Assembly (NCBI GenBank): GCA_019633425.1
Contig: WSUB01000063.1
Coordinates: 62,001-126,000 of the forward strand
Reading direction: 5' to 3'
Length of the DNA stretch: 64,000 nt
From: Tulasnella sp. 424
Taxonomy: Eukaryota > Basidiomycota > Agaricomycetes > Cantharellales > Tulasnellaceae
Positions 25,201-35,543 of the stretch are shown here, in pieces. The position numbers and the translations under genes were made by a program. Positions within the stretch are counted from its first letter, which is position 1; each line of letters begins with the position of its first letter. The notes beneath the pieces were generated by a model that saw only the letters and a program-made list of their open reading frames with translations, did not search any database and was not told the origin of the DNA.

Positions 25201-27583
25201 TTGCAGTCAGGCCGGTCCCAAGTAAACAAAGCAGTCCACCGTATTCCCGTAGGACTTAAAGCTTATCTAGGAAAAAAATGACTCCATAAAATATTTGTGG
25301 ATGAATGAAATGCGACGGAGCCAAACGCTTCGAGAAGCCCGCTTTGTCTCCGTAAACTTGCGCTAGACGCGTCGGGAGCTCCGTAACGTACTGAGCCACT
25401 TACAATGGATATGAATTACGGAACCAAAGTCTAAATACGGTCGTGGGGCTGGTGCCACTTACCCCCTTCGATGTCGGCCGGCTCCGGAGGGCCATCCTGA
25501 TGGGCGATCGTAAAACCAGAATAGACATAATAGCTGCGGCAGCACACCAAAAGGGGAAGCAATTGGCTCACGCAAAGGGTGTAGCCGATCCGAAGGAGTG
25601 TCCTGCTTGCACCGCTGAACAAAGGTACAGGGGGTTTGAAGCTTTACAACCGAGCATTCAAAGACATTAGCGAATATTACCGTGGAATGAGCTTTACGGC
25701 GGGATTTGATTGCAATTTTTGCATGGGCTGCTCTCGATACCATTGGCCAATCGGGCTCTCGGGAGTTTGAGGTTTTCGGTGTTTCATCCCTCGCAAGTTT
25801 GGCAGTTGCCTTTGGTCGTTTCCCCAGCTGTCCTTATGCCCTGAGCCCACCCCACCATGCGTGGAGGGGAAGCTCAGAGCTCTGGTCCCATTAGGATTAC
25901 TCAGTCGCGACAGAGAGGCTGGGAGCGGGCATTGAAAAAAGAATTGATGGAGGCTGGAGCCGAAGACACTCACTTCTGACGTCCTGAAACAGCAGGTACC
26001 GGTGAGAAGGTTATCGGGGCTTGAAAGATGAAGGCCCGATACTGAGGTACATACGATTACCCTAATAGATCGGTGGCTGTCGAAGAGAACCAGACACGTC
26101 TGGAGTATCTCTTTGTACGGAATACAGTACGGGTAAGATTATATGAGTTCCGAAGAGGGAAAGTTGAGTCCAAACTGTAAGTAAAGGTTGGGAGGGCCGT
26201 GAGTGCGCGTTCCCAGCGAGGCATCTGACGATGCTTGGAAAGCATTTCCGCGTTTCCAAGTCTGCTTCATTTCAGTTCGTGCCACTTTTGTCGTCATCAA
26301 AGACGTAAGTAATGCCAGCTATGAGTTCCCATTAGACCCCGCGATTTATCTGAGCTGGAAGCTCCGGTCCGAGCCGGGCTTTCACCTGGAGGTCCGGTCA
26401 ATGTCCAAGAACCCTGTTTGCCTCGGCTCTCACGAATCGGCCAGGCTCGCATAGACAAAGGAGGTAGTTAGCCCCTTACCCGGATGAATACCGCTACAGA
26501 GATGCAGACCTTCCATTTTCTGCCTTGGGGGCTACGAGGAAGGAAACTCGGTGACACTTCGCTAGAGTGGTGTGAAGAATTGTCGGCCGGGGAGGGCAGA
26601 AGGCGCACAAAACAACAATTTTTGGGGCGAACAAGAAAGCATGAGCGCGCGGTATTGTTTGAAGTGGCATGAACGCGGAGAGGGGTTGAGTACAACCAGA
26701 GGGAAGAGCCGCCGGTGGGGTGCGATCCGACGTCCTGGAGACGCGCCAGGGACTTCAAAAGAGCTATGAGGGTTTCTAGGGAACAGAATCTAGTTCTAAA
26801 TCGTAGATACTGCGGGTTCTCCATACTATGAGGATTAGCATGGCGATCGGTTACGCATGACTTGGCAGTGTGGAAGGGCCTACAGACGCACACAAGGGCA
26901 TAGCAAGGATAGTCCAAGGCCCCTCAGGTCAGGCTGCGAATCGGGCTTCTGCCTTTCTAGGAATTGAAGAAGCGGTGCCCTCCGTCCGAGCTCAGAGCTG
27001 CCTCCCCTCAGGTCGCCGCTCTCCGACAGACGCTTCACAACGTTTGACTAGCTTGTAGTTGCGCGACTCGCCCGATATCGGTGCTTTGGAGGTTGCGGAC
27101 TCTCCGTTAATGGGCTGTTTAGCAAGTGGGGTCGGGGAGCGTGTCTTTGTGAGGCAAAAAACGTCGGGGGGCTGTGATGCGTCGGCGTGGCGGTGAAAAG
27201 CCAAATAGGGGCAAATAGCTTTTTGGGTGGAGAGAAGCCGCCATCTCCCCCCTTCCGGATTCGACGGGGCGGCGCACTTTTGGACCCTACGGCGAATCCT
27301 GGATAGGGACCATGCGTCACTCCGGCGCTTTTGGCAGTTCGGAGCCATGACGCTCAATCGAGATCTCACTGCTGGCGACAACCGATTTTGGCAGTTTTGC
27401 ATAACATGCACTACAACGTGCCTCTGTTCTGGCGTTTAAAAACCCCAGCCCTTACTCGTATTCGGTCTTTTCACCAGTCAGCTACCTCACAACGTCAGGA
27501 CGCGCTCCTAGGTGTTGCCGCCCACCTTCACTATCTTCACTATTCGCTCAACCCCATCAGCGCCTGCACCCTCCGTACCCTCC
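22226..27583. other. 5.4 kb gene-empty stretch
   Basis: The largest stretch without a supportable gene. Frames of up to about 190 codons exist on both strands, but they are arginine/serine-rich, overlap each other and contain no motif I recognise. Joining them at splice sites gives nothing protein-like. The left 300 bp are probably PL14 3' UTR, and the right 500 bp hold the TF-3 promoter with an 11-bp direct repeat. I see no reverse transcriptase, integrase, transposase or terminal repeats, though a heavily decayed element cannot be excluded by eye. Confidence 0.45.
27329..27396 (+). repeat. Direct repeat TTTTGGCAGTT upstream of TF-3
   Basis: The 11-mer TTTTGGCAGTT occurs at 27329-27339 and again at 27386-27396, 57 bp apart, about 190-255 bp upstream of the TF-3 ATG. 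The spacing and position are compatible with a regulatory half-site pair. No binding protein can be inferred from sequence alone. Confidence 0.4.
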
Positions 27584-29959
27584 ATGTCCAACCAGAACGC
27601 GCTCCCCAGAGGCAACGCCTGCCTCAATTGCCGAAAAAAGAAACAGCGATGCGACGGTACAAAGCCCGCCTGTCATTCATGCATCAAGACCAACAAAGGT
27701 GCTCACCAGTCCCCACCAACAACCTCCTCATCGACCACTTGACTTACGACATATTTTCGCCTTGGCACCGTGCCGTAGATTGTGTCTACAACGAACCTCC
27801 AAAGTCACGCGCTCAGCTCCTGGTGGAGCGAATCAGTGAACTAGAGGTACGGCTGTTTCTTGCCCGCTATTTCCGTTCAGACCAGGCCCCCTGATCCACT
27901 TCTACCCGACGTCCCTCGTCTCCCCTTGACGCAAACCATGGCGCACAGAGTAAAATTGGTCAACTCGAGTCTGACTCTTCGTCTGGCGGGTCTCAACATT
28001 CTAACAGTCCTCCCCGTCAAAAAGACTCCCCTCTACAAATGTCGCGATACAGCAGCAGCCAAACCCCAGTCGACTCTCGCAACGGAAGTCCCTCTTCCCG
28101 CGGGAGTGGCGGGAGTCGCATTCCGGGAGGCGAGTATTATTCGAATCTTTCGTGCATGGGCTCGAACCACAAGCTTACTCGTGCTCGCGCCTCGTGGTGC
28201 AGTGAACATGGTCTGGAATAATAATATCACTGGCGGCCAGAACCCGGCTTTCTCTCAAGAAATACCCTCTCGCCTAAGAGACAACCTGTTCGTGTCTTTG
28301 AATGTGGCGGTTCCCGTTCAATGTGTTGCTCACATGCGGCTTCCTTCATAGAATCGAAACATTCATACAGAACCGCGACAAATGCTGCTTTGACTTGCAT
28401 GTTGGACGGTTCATTGCATCGCTCGCTCGCCCCCCGACAGATCCCCGGGCCCCACATCCTGCCCTGGTCCAGTCGATTCTGCTCATGGGCTGCTACTTTT
28501 CGCGCTCCCCAGCCTTGGCCGACTACGAGGTTAGATTTTTGGCCCAATCTCGCCAGGAACTCTCGGTATCCCTCGCAGCCGCCGACAAGTTGCACGACTA
28601 CGTGAGGGCCTCCAACTTGGTTGCTTTCTTCTACTTCTCCAAAGGTAACGATAGCCCCCTCCCACTCGCCTTCGACGTCAACTAAGGACCTGCCTGAACC
28701 GTTTACCAGGCATGTATGCAGAAGCCTACCAACAAATCAATCACAGCGCAACCATGGTTGTGAGCTGCCGTCTGCACCAAATTGCATCCTCCGTCTGGCG
28801 CCCCGCTTCCCACCCGGAGGACCCGGAGCAATTCCTCCTGCATCCTGTGGATAACGTGGACCTTGGAGAAAGGATCCACACCTTCTGGCAGGTACGATTC
28901 CATGCTGTAACATTCAAGTTTACCGGGAAGGACTGATCCTGTCCTTGTCAAACCCCATTTAAGACCGTTACTCTGGATAAGGTCATCGCTATGGTGGTTG
29001 GCCACCCATCTCATCTACCCAACGGCCCTCACGTAGACCCTGCCTATCTCATAAAGACACCGTGGCCCCGCCTCATCCAAGAATACGAATCGGTAAGCCG
29101 TGTCGTCTTGCATTCATCATGGCTCTCCAGCTTACTCGGGCCCTGTGGTTGCAGGGTAACGTCTCGGATACTGAGAACAACTCGGTCTCCCATCTTTTCG
29201 ACACCCGTTTGGCCCGCTTCATCAGACCTGAGACTCTATGCGGGCTCCGCACTCAAGGTCTATGCATTGCACACTTCGCTTTCCATCTTTCTCGTACGTG
29301 ACCGCATGGAACACACCCTTTATCTTTGACGGATTTTGACCGGTCATGTTCTGGCAGATACTTCAGCAATGCCTCAAGATGCGACACTCCTGGATAATGC
29401 CATCTGTACCTTTATCAATATCCTTCCTGGGCTTCGGAATGGTGGAGAATCTGGAGAAATCGCCCCAACTCCCGGATTGTCCCCAGTCAACCACAATCTG
29501 GTTTTGATTCGTACCTTGCCATACCTCGCACATCTCATCCTCTTCCAGCACGGCGCAGACCCAATTGCCAGACAACGTGTTGGAGTCGCCACGCAAGGAA
29601 TCGTTGCAACCATCTCCGAACTTAGCGATGGGGACTATGCTGAATTGTTCCTCGGTCTTGGAGTGAGTGTCCTCTTTGATCGCTTCATGGAGGAGGCTCC
29701 TGACAAGGATCTGCAGCATTTGTGGTTCATCGCCTGCGAAATCCTTACGAACATCTTCCACCATTCCAACGGGCCCGTGCGCGACCAGATCCACAGGGAC
29801 TTGAACACTGTTCTGCGAGCGTTGAGAAAGCTCAGCCTCGTTTACCCGCTCCTTGGTACGCAAGCTCTTCGCGATGTATTCATTTCAGTACTGACCCTCG
29901 TTGCAGGTTTCCAAGTCCAGGAGTTGGAGCAGAAGCTGGCGGCTGGACCTCAGGCCTAA
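27584..29959 (+). CDS. Zn(II)2Cys6 transcription factor, paralogue 3 (TF-3)
   Basis: Model: join(27584..27698, 27779..27846, 27949..28133, 28174..28287, 28352..28644, 28710..28891, 28964..29092, 29155..29293, 29358..29662, 29717..29855, 29907..29959), about 573 aa. The zinc cluster starts near residue 13 (CLNCRKKKQRC / DGTKPACHSCIKTNK / DC), with an intron directly before the sixth Cys as in TF-1. It is followed by RAQLLVERISELE (short coiled coil) and a Ser-rich linker. The middle region is collinear with TF-1/TF-2: ALVQSILLMGC, ASNLVAFFYFSKG, VDLGERIHTFWQ, TPWPRLIQEYES, NILPGLRN. One junction is unresolved: between 28133 and 28174 only a 40-nt intron keeps the frame, so a different splice or a real frameshift is possible there. 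The intron at 29663..29716 is 54 nt and in frame. Start chosen at MSNQNALPRG. Confidence 0.78.
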
Positions 29960-31816
29960 GCAACTCGCGACCGGAAACAGACTATTTTGGTTAAGCTATG
30001 AAGGGTCTTGACGTCTAATCAAGCCTAAAGCTCAATAGTGCTATCTCAGTTTTGTTCTTCGCTTCGTTCTCTTTCTTGAGTCTCTTCCCATGCTCAAACT
30101 AACTCCCCACTAATCTTCCGTGATCCACCGTATTTGGATGCCCTTTGGCAGACCATCTTCGTATCTGCTTATCTATTTCTCGGTTTCTTGGCTACTACCC
30201 TCTCCCTCCTCTGTTGTATTTATGCAGCTTTACCATTCGCTGTACTGGCTGGAATAGCTCGAATAACTGCCTAATATGTATTGGATCTTTCTTGGATTTG
30301 GGATCACTTCACTTGACCTGCTGCGACATTGAGCTACGAACAAACGCGAGTCGGTTACCCGCTCCACTAGGCGAACTTCAGTGCGCTGGCTGAGTCTTTT
30401 CTTCACGAGCATATGGTTCGATCGCGCTGATTAGCGTTTGCCGAGAACTTTGGTGTCGTTGGCTGTGGTTCAAGGGATTAATGCCTCAAGGCGTGGCCCG
30501 GCGAAGCTGTGCGCGTCCGCTTCGCCGTTACTCGGCGAAGACCCTGAAGGTAAAGGTGGGGGTGCCGCCGGCTGATAACTCCGGGGGCAGCACATTCCCT
30601 GGACAGATCTTCTCCAGATTAACGTTGCCAGCTCTGTTGTCATTGGGGCTCGGAGAGGTCTCGCAAAGGCAGAAATCAAAGCACGTGACACAGGCGCCTG
30701 CTGATTGCTCGAAATGGCCCGTCGTCATGTAGGGGTCAATTCCATGTGCGAGTTAAGCTCCAAAAAGACACAAGAGGAATATAAGTACTGTGGTGGCAGA
30801 AATACATGCGTGTACAAATCAGGGGAACGGCGAATTATTTTTGGTATTGCCACACCGTCTTTAATACTGGATATTCCGGACGATGAGTGCCAGCACCAGA
30901 TTGACAAGTGGTTGAAAAGGAAATACTCACATCCGGCCCGTGTCGCTAGTCTGTTTATGCTGTCATCGGCTTCTCCCTGCTCTCGCACTGGGCCACAAAG
31001 AGCAAAGTTGGTGAAGGTATTGAGCATTTTGCCATCTTCATCGACATCGCAGATAGCGATCTGAACGGAAGCATGATCCTTGGCAGTAATAAGTCGGTCT
31101 AATCGATTTTAGCAGTCGAAAATGAGCGAGATATCGCAAGTTGAGTGGTGCCGGCAGGATACTGACTGGTGGCGGCACACTTTCGTGGCACGTAAAGGTC
31201 AACGAGGATTCCCTTAGAGAGTGTAACAGGCGTCAGAACTTCTGCACTTTGACTGTATCGTTCATATTGCGGGAGTTTACCTGGCTGTTCTCCATTGCTG
31301 ACGGTCGATGGTTACGGTGGGCTGGACTGAAATCTGTTGATGTAGAAAACGAACATTGTTCCCACACTCATCACCGCCTTGGCTTGATCACCATTGTTGC
31401 TTCTCTAAAGCGTATATCTTTCACGATCCCCTGGAGGAGGACAAGACATAAGCAAATTATTATCAGTATTAATAGTAAGCTACGCATCTCTCTTCTCGTG
31501 TTGTGCTGCCCACCGCCACCCGCTCGAGGTGTTGCAAGGCCGCGCAATTAGTGCAGGATCGGTCACACGGAATGAACGAACACTTAGAAACCCAGATATA
31601 ATGTTTTGGAAGTCGGTATGACGTTTTCAGCATACTGACCCTCGTCAAGAAGCACAGGACTATTAACCAGCTCACTTATTCCGTAACATTGAGAGAAGCC
31701 ATATACATAGACAATCTCCGCATTACTATGGGGTTTAATCTGCAATATCCTCAAATCTTTCAATTTGTTCCTGGTACTCTATCGGTTGCCTGAAATCTGC
31801 TAGGTCTAGCCCTTCT
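29960..31816. other. 1.9 kb without a recognisable gene
   Basis: Lies between the TF-3 and kinase genes, which converge on it. The first 400 bp are T/C-rich and probably TF-3 3' UTR. The rest holds short overlapping frames with no motif. Nothing else is supported. Confidence 0.45.
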
Positions 31817-33142
31817 CTATACGAAGACCTTGACGTTTAAATTTTGCACGCCTTCAACGTCGGTAGAAATAACGCGACACGTTGCTTTCCCCCCGGCCGG
31901 GATCATCTTGACGGTACCGTCAATACAAACCAGCCGAGAAGCCTCTTCATCTCCCTGCTGAAAATCAACCATAACATTGAGTTTCGCTTGGGTAAGTCAA
32001 AGAATCAGCATATTGAGTCTCACCGGCGTCCACTCCCAACCTCTTGCCCTGTAGTATTCGACTATTGTTTCTCCATTGGGATATGTGAGCCCGACATGCG
32101 AGCCTTTGTCGTACGCAGCGAACAAGGCCTTCATGGCGACTTCCTTCCCGAATCGCTCACGGTCTGAAGCAGCGAATTCCGTGGCAAATGATGGCTCCCT
32201 TCCTGGGCGAAGAACGACGATCTCCATGGTTTTGGACCCGTCAGGAGGGGCGTGCGTGGTAAACGGTGCTGTAATGTAAAATGTCGGCTCCAAGCGATCG
32301 ACATTGACCGTTGAGAGGAAGTAAGAGAATGGTCCTTCGAGTGTCAAGGTATTGTTTTCCGCCTCTGAGCCCAGGGAGACAATTTCGTCCCGGGACGGAT
32401 CATACACCCCCACTCCCTTGGCGGTCCTCCCATCAGACCCAAAGACTCGAACCTCACTCGTGTACCACTGCGCCATATTTTTCTGTGCCGCAACCTTGAA
32501 TCTCTCGAGGCCTGGAATGGAGTCCCGAAGTTGTTCGGCGGTGTGGAGGATCGCCGCGTGGAGAGATGTTGAATTCACAACGATTCCAACGAGTCTCTCG
32601 GTCACTTGTCCCGAGACATCGAAGATCTCCGTGAGGGCTAGACTAAGCTGGCGAGACGGAAGATCCGATTTGTCGTCTCCTTTTGCTGAGTGACGTGAGT
32701 GGACGAAGGCAAGGACGGACTTGAGTCGGTAGGCTGCTTGGGCGTCGGTATCCGGTGGTATAAGATGTTCATGCGATGGATTTGGTGCAACCTTTGAGTA
32801 CAACGAGGCGTAGAGAGCATTTGCCGTCCCTGCTGGGAACAGTACGAGGGTGACGTCATCCGCCACTGGTGGATCGGTGCCTTCTCCATCTTGCAGAACC
32901 AAGGCATTAGCCACTTCATGGACCGTCCCGTCACCACCGGCCACAAGAATGGCTGTCCCCTCCCCTGACCGTATGAATTCCCGTGCGAGCACTCCCGCAT
33001 GTCCTGGTGCCTCGGTTTTTGTGAGCTGGTAGTTGATTCCTTTAAGGAGCGGAAGAACGAAAGCAGCCACGTCGATGACGGCCTGTTTCGCCCCACTTGC
33101 TGGGTTTACAATAACAAGGAGCTTGTCTGCGTTAGGCTGCAT
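31817..33142 (-). CDS. Diacylglycerol/sphingoid-base kinase-like lipid kinase
   Basis: Two-exon model: complement(join(31817..31957, 32024..33142)), 419 aa. The first ATG is MQPNADKLLVIVNPASGAK; the frame extends further upstream but only through a TTG codon. Lipid-kinase catalytic motifs are the N-terminal VNPASG, the nucleotide-binding VAGGDGTVHEVANAL and FPAGTANALYASLY. The last replaces the usual PxGTGN with AGTAN, closer to sphingosine kinases than to bacterial DgkB. The C-terminal half is the expected beta-sandwich, with VVLRPGREPSF and a final exon containing ASRLVCIDGTV. Splicing at TTTTCAG gives a clean phase-0 join; without it the protein would stop after RGWEWTPVRLNMLIL. No membrane segment, C1 or PH domain is seen, so a soluble enzyme is predicted. 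Substrate (diacylglycerol, ceramide or long-chain base) is undetermined. Confidence 0.85.
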
Positions 33143-33371
33143 CCTGGGTGATTGCAAAAGGTGGAGGTGATTGACACGCTCTCATGCTTGTTGCTTACAG
33201 AGTAGTCGGTATGATTCCTATGTCCGTTAACTCCGTGTCACCGTCAGTCCATCAGGTTTCGGTCATCTTTCGCGATCACAGAGCACCAGCCTTTTGCTCA
33301 CTTGCCGTCCTCGGCCTCATGCTCCGGATCCGCCAAGTGGCCACCTATTGGTCTCGCCGTCTGGCGGACCT

Positions 33372-33386
33372 GGGGGGGGGGGGGGG
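33372..33386 (+). repeat. Poly-G tract (15 G)
   Basis: Run of 15 G residues at 33372-33386 followed by CGGG, in the 440-bp spacer between the divergent lipid kinase and the 602-aa gene. It is a homopolymer prone to length error in sequencing and to G-quadruplex formation. It lies outside any coding exon. Confidence 0.85.
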
Positions 33387-33583
33387 CGGGTGTTTGTTTT
33401 CAGCAGCGAAGCTTTCTTCGACGACCAGACGAATTTCATACTTGCTAACAATCAGAGCCCACCCAAGCGATCACGGTAGCACCAAAGCGCACTGTGATAC
33501 TCTCACTTTCCCTGACTTGCACCGTCTTTGCTCGACACCTTCATTCCTTCACTCTTTTATCCAAATCAACACCAGCAGCAGCC

Positions 33584-35392
33584 ATGAAAGCACAGGGTCG
33601 CTTCATCATCAGGCGAACTCCAGCGGTCTCCTTTGACCTCATCTCCCACCCGCAGCCTGTTTCTCGATCTTACATAGCAAGAATATCGTCGCCATCCCTT
33701 CTCTCCTCCGAACCTACATCCGCTTCAGGATCCTACTTTCCTAATCGCACACACAGTGGAACGGATACAGAAAGCGCTTACCATGGGGCTCCAGCGACGC
33801 CACCGCAAAGGGAGACCAATCTCCCGGATATTTTTGTATTTACTCCTTCAGACGAAGACCCTAGTCGCCCTCCCAACAGTTATTGCGCTTTTCGTGCTTC
33901 CGACCAACCTTCACCTCCGACACCAGATCTTGACAAGCTGAACGAAGCCTTAGAGTACATGGAAAGGATTACGGAAAAGCTTCCAACATTCGGAAGAATA
34001 CCCGGGATACCGTTGGAGAAAATGGCTGTGTTGCCGAAACGCAAATTATCCGTCGACATGCCATGTCCAGGCTTGCTCGAAACCGAGGTTGCAGCGGCAG
34101 CGGTGCTTCTCGAGAGCTCATATACCGCCAAACGCAAGAGCAAGTCAAATGCCGGGGTTGCCAAAGCCATCAAAAGCGTTCTCAAAATTGGGTTGGGGAG
34201 GAAATCGACGAACCAAGGAGCGGCGCAGAAAGGTGGAAGGGCAGGGTCGACACAGCGAACGGCGCAACCGGCCAAAGCGACCACAGAATTGGGAAGCCCT
34301 CACGTCTACCACTACACTCTCAAATCGGAGCACAAGAGTTTGGATCGACAAGATGCCGCTCGTGGAACGCGTGATATGTTGCCGGAGTCCAAGTTTCACC
34401 CCCTACAATCGTCAAACCAACCGTTCCAGTCATTCGTTGGCCTCGATGGGAGTGGTCCCACTCTCTATTCCTCACAGACCACATCGCTTCCTTCGACGAA
34501 TTGTAGCCCATCTCGGAGAAAGGGAGGAGGCGGGGTCAGCAAGCTATTCAGGAAGGAAAAGGGTTCTCCCCTGTGGACAAGTAGAGACTTGTCATCATAT
34601 ACCAATGCGACCACACGACAATCAACGCCGCATCTACCCTCTCGGGAAAGGCGGGAATTAGATTGTCCGCCTACAGGGCCCTTATCCAGTTGGGGTCAGC
34701 TGCCGGACAGACTTTACATGCAGACCCCTTGGGAACAATCAGCACAGTCTTTACCGTTGCAGAAATCCCAGGAAACCGAGGAAAAGGGCCATGCTTGGGT
34801 ATATCCAGATGATATGGAGATCCCTCCAGTTCCACCTCTGCCTCTCCATCTTGTGTCGATCCAAGAAATTCCAACCAAGTCGACAGCACCGACAGAGCCC
34901 TTGTCTCCGCCACCACCCTCACCGCTTCAGCCTGCATTCGAGTTGGATGAAAGGCCAAGGCAGCGTACACCTTCATATCGAAAACCGGTCCCGGAAATCT
35001 TGTCCACCCCTCCTCGCGGACGAGAATCGCCAATTGATCCCTCTAGATTGAAAGGTTCCCCTCGCACCCGCCCGGTACCTGCGAGTCCCTTCTCATCTCC
35101 GTTGTCCAACTTAAAGCGAGCTATCCAATCCATGTCCCCGTCCTCCACCCCGCAAAATACCGGAAGCCCACTCTCTTCGACCGTGCCGTCGCCGCGACCG
35201 TTCCTCAACCGATTTCCCTTAGCTTCGCCCAAACGAAGCCCGGTCCATAGCGAGGCGACAAACTCAAACCCATGGCTTTGGGCGGCGCAAGAGCCTGAAC
35301 CGAAGGCTCCACCAATCGAGTCTCGTCGGCGGATGATGCAACTCGACTCCCTGCATTTCGCTGACCTGGACTTCGATGCATCGAAATTCTGA
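33584..35392 (+). CDS. Serine/proline-rich disordered protein, function unknown, 602 aa
   Basis: Single long frame. The ATG at 33584 (MKAQGRFIIRRTPAVSFDL) is preferred over the upstream one at 33494 because it has a good context (agcagccATGa) and the added 30 codons are leader-like. The protein is low in order throughout, rich in Ser, Pro, Thr, Arg and Lys, with many SP/TP dipeptides (SPPPPSPLQ, SMSPSSTPQ, PRPFLNRFPLASPKRSP) that could serve as proline-directed kinase sites. A short putative helix lies near residues 120-150 (LDKLNEALEYMERITEKLP). No catalytic domain, signal peptide or membrane span is visible. Homology to agaricomycete hypothetical proteins is plausible but not provable here. 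It converges on the beta-glucosidase gene with 151 bp between stops. Confidence 0.75.
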   Translation: MKAQGRFIIRRTPAVSFDLISHPQPVSRSYIARISSPSLLSSEPTSASGSYFPNRTHSGTDTESAYHGAPATPPQRETNLPDIFVFTPSDEDPSRPPNSYCAFRASDQPSPPTPDLDKLNEALEYMERITEKLPTFGRIPGIPLEKMAVLPKRKLSVDMPCPGLLETEVAAAAVLLESSYTAKRKSKSNAGVAKAIKSVLKIGLGRKSTNQGAAQKGGRAGSTQRTAQPAKATTELGSPHVYHYTLKSEHKSLDRQDAARGTRDMLPESKFHPLQSSNQPFQSFVGLDGSGPTLYSSQTTSLPSTNCSPSRRKGGGGVSKLFRKEKGSPLWTSRDLSSYTNATTRQSTPHLPSRERRELDCPPTGPLSSWGQLPDRLYMQTPWEQSAQSLPLQKSQETEEKGHAWVYPDDMEIPPVPPLPLHLVSIQEIPTKSTAPTEPLSPPPPSPLQPAFELDERPRQRTPSYRKPVPEILSTPPRGRESPIDPSRLKGSPRTRPVPASPFSSPLSNLKRAIQSMSPSSTPQNTGSPLSSTVPSPRPFLNRFPLASPKRSPVHSEATNSNPWLWAAQEPEPKAPPIESRRRMMQLDSLHFADLDFDASKF

Positions 35393-35543
35393 ACGTTTTC
35401 TTTGGGTCCCAGCAAGCCACTTGACATCATGCTTTGGTTAGATCCTAATATGGGACTTATTTATCCGTAATGCTGTATCTATTTATATACACCTAACTAT
35501 ATTTCCATGCCAAATGCGTTTTCAAGTTTGATTCTGATCGTGA

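Noticed and set aside
24841..25281. 146-codon plus-strand frame in the 5.4 kb gap
   Set aside because: No domain, no extension by splicing, and overlapping frames of similar size on the other strand. Chance cannot be excluded, so no gene was called.
33494..33583. Thirty extra codons ahead of the 602-aa protein (MILSLSLTCTVFARHL..)
   Set aside because: It looks like a signal peptide, but the downstream ATG has the better context and the mature protein is a nuclear/cytosolic-type disordered protein with no cysteines or folds of secreted proteins. The segment is more likely leader sequence.
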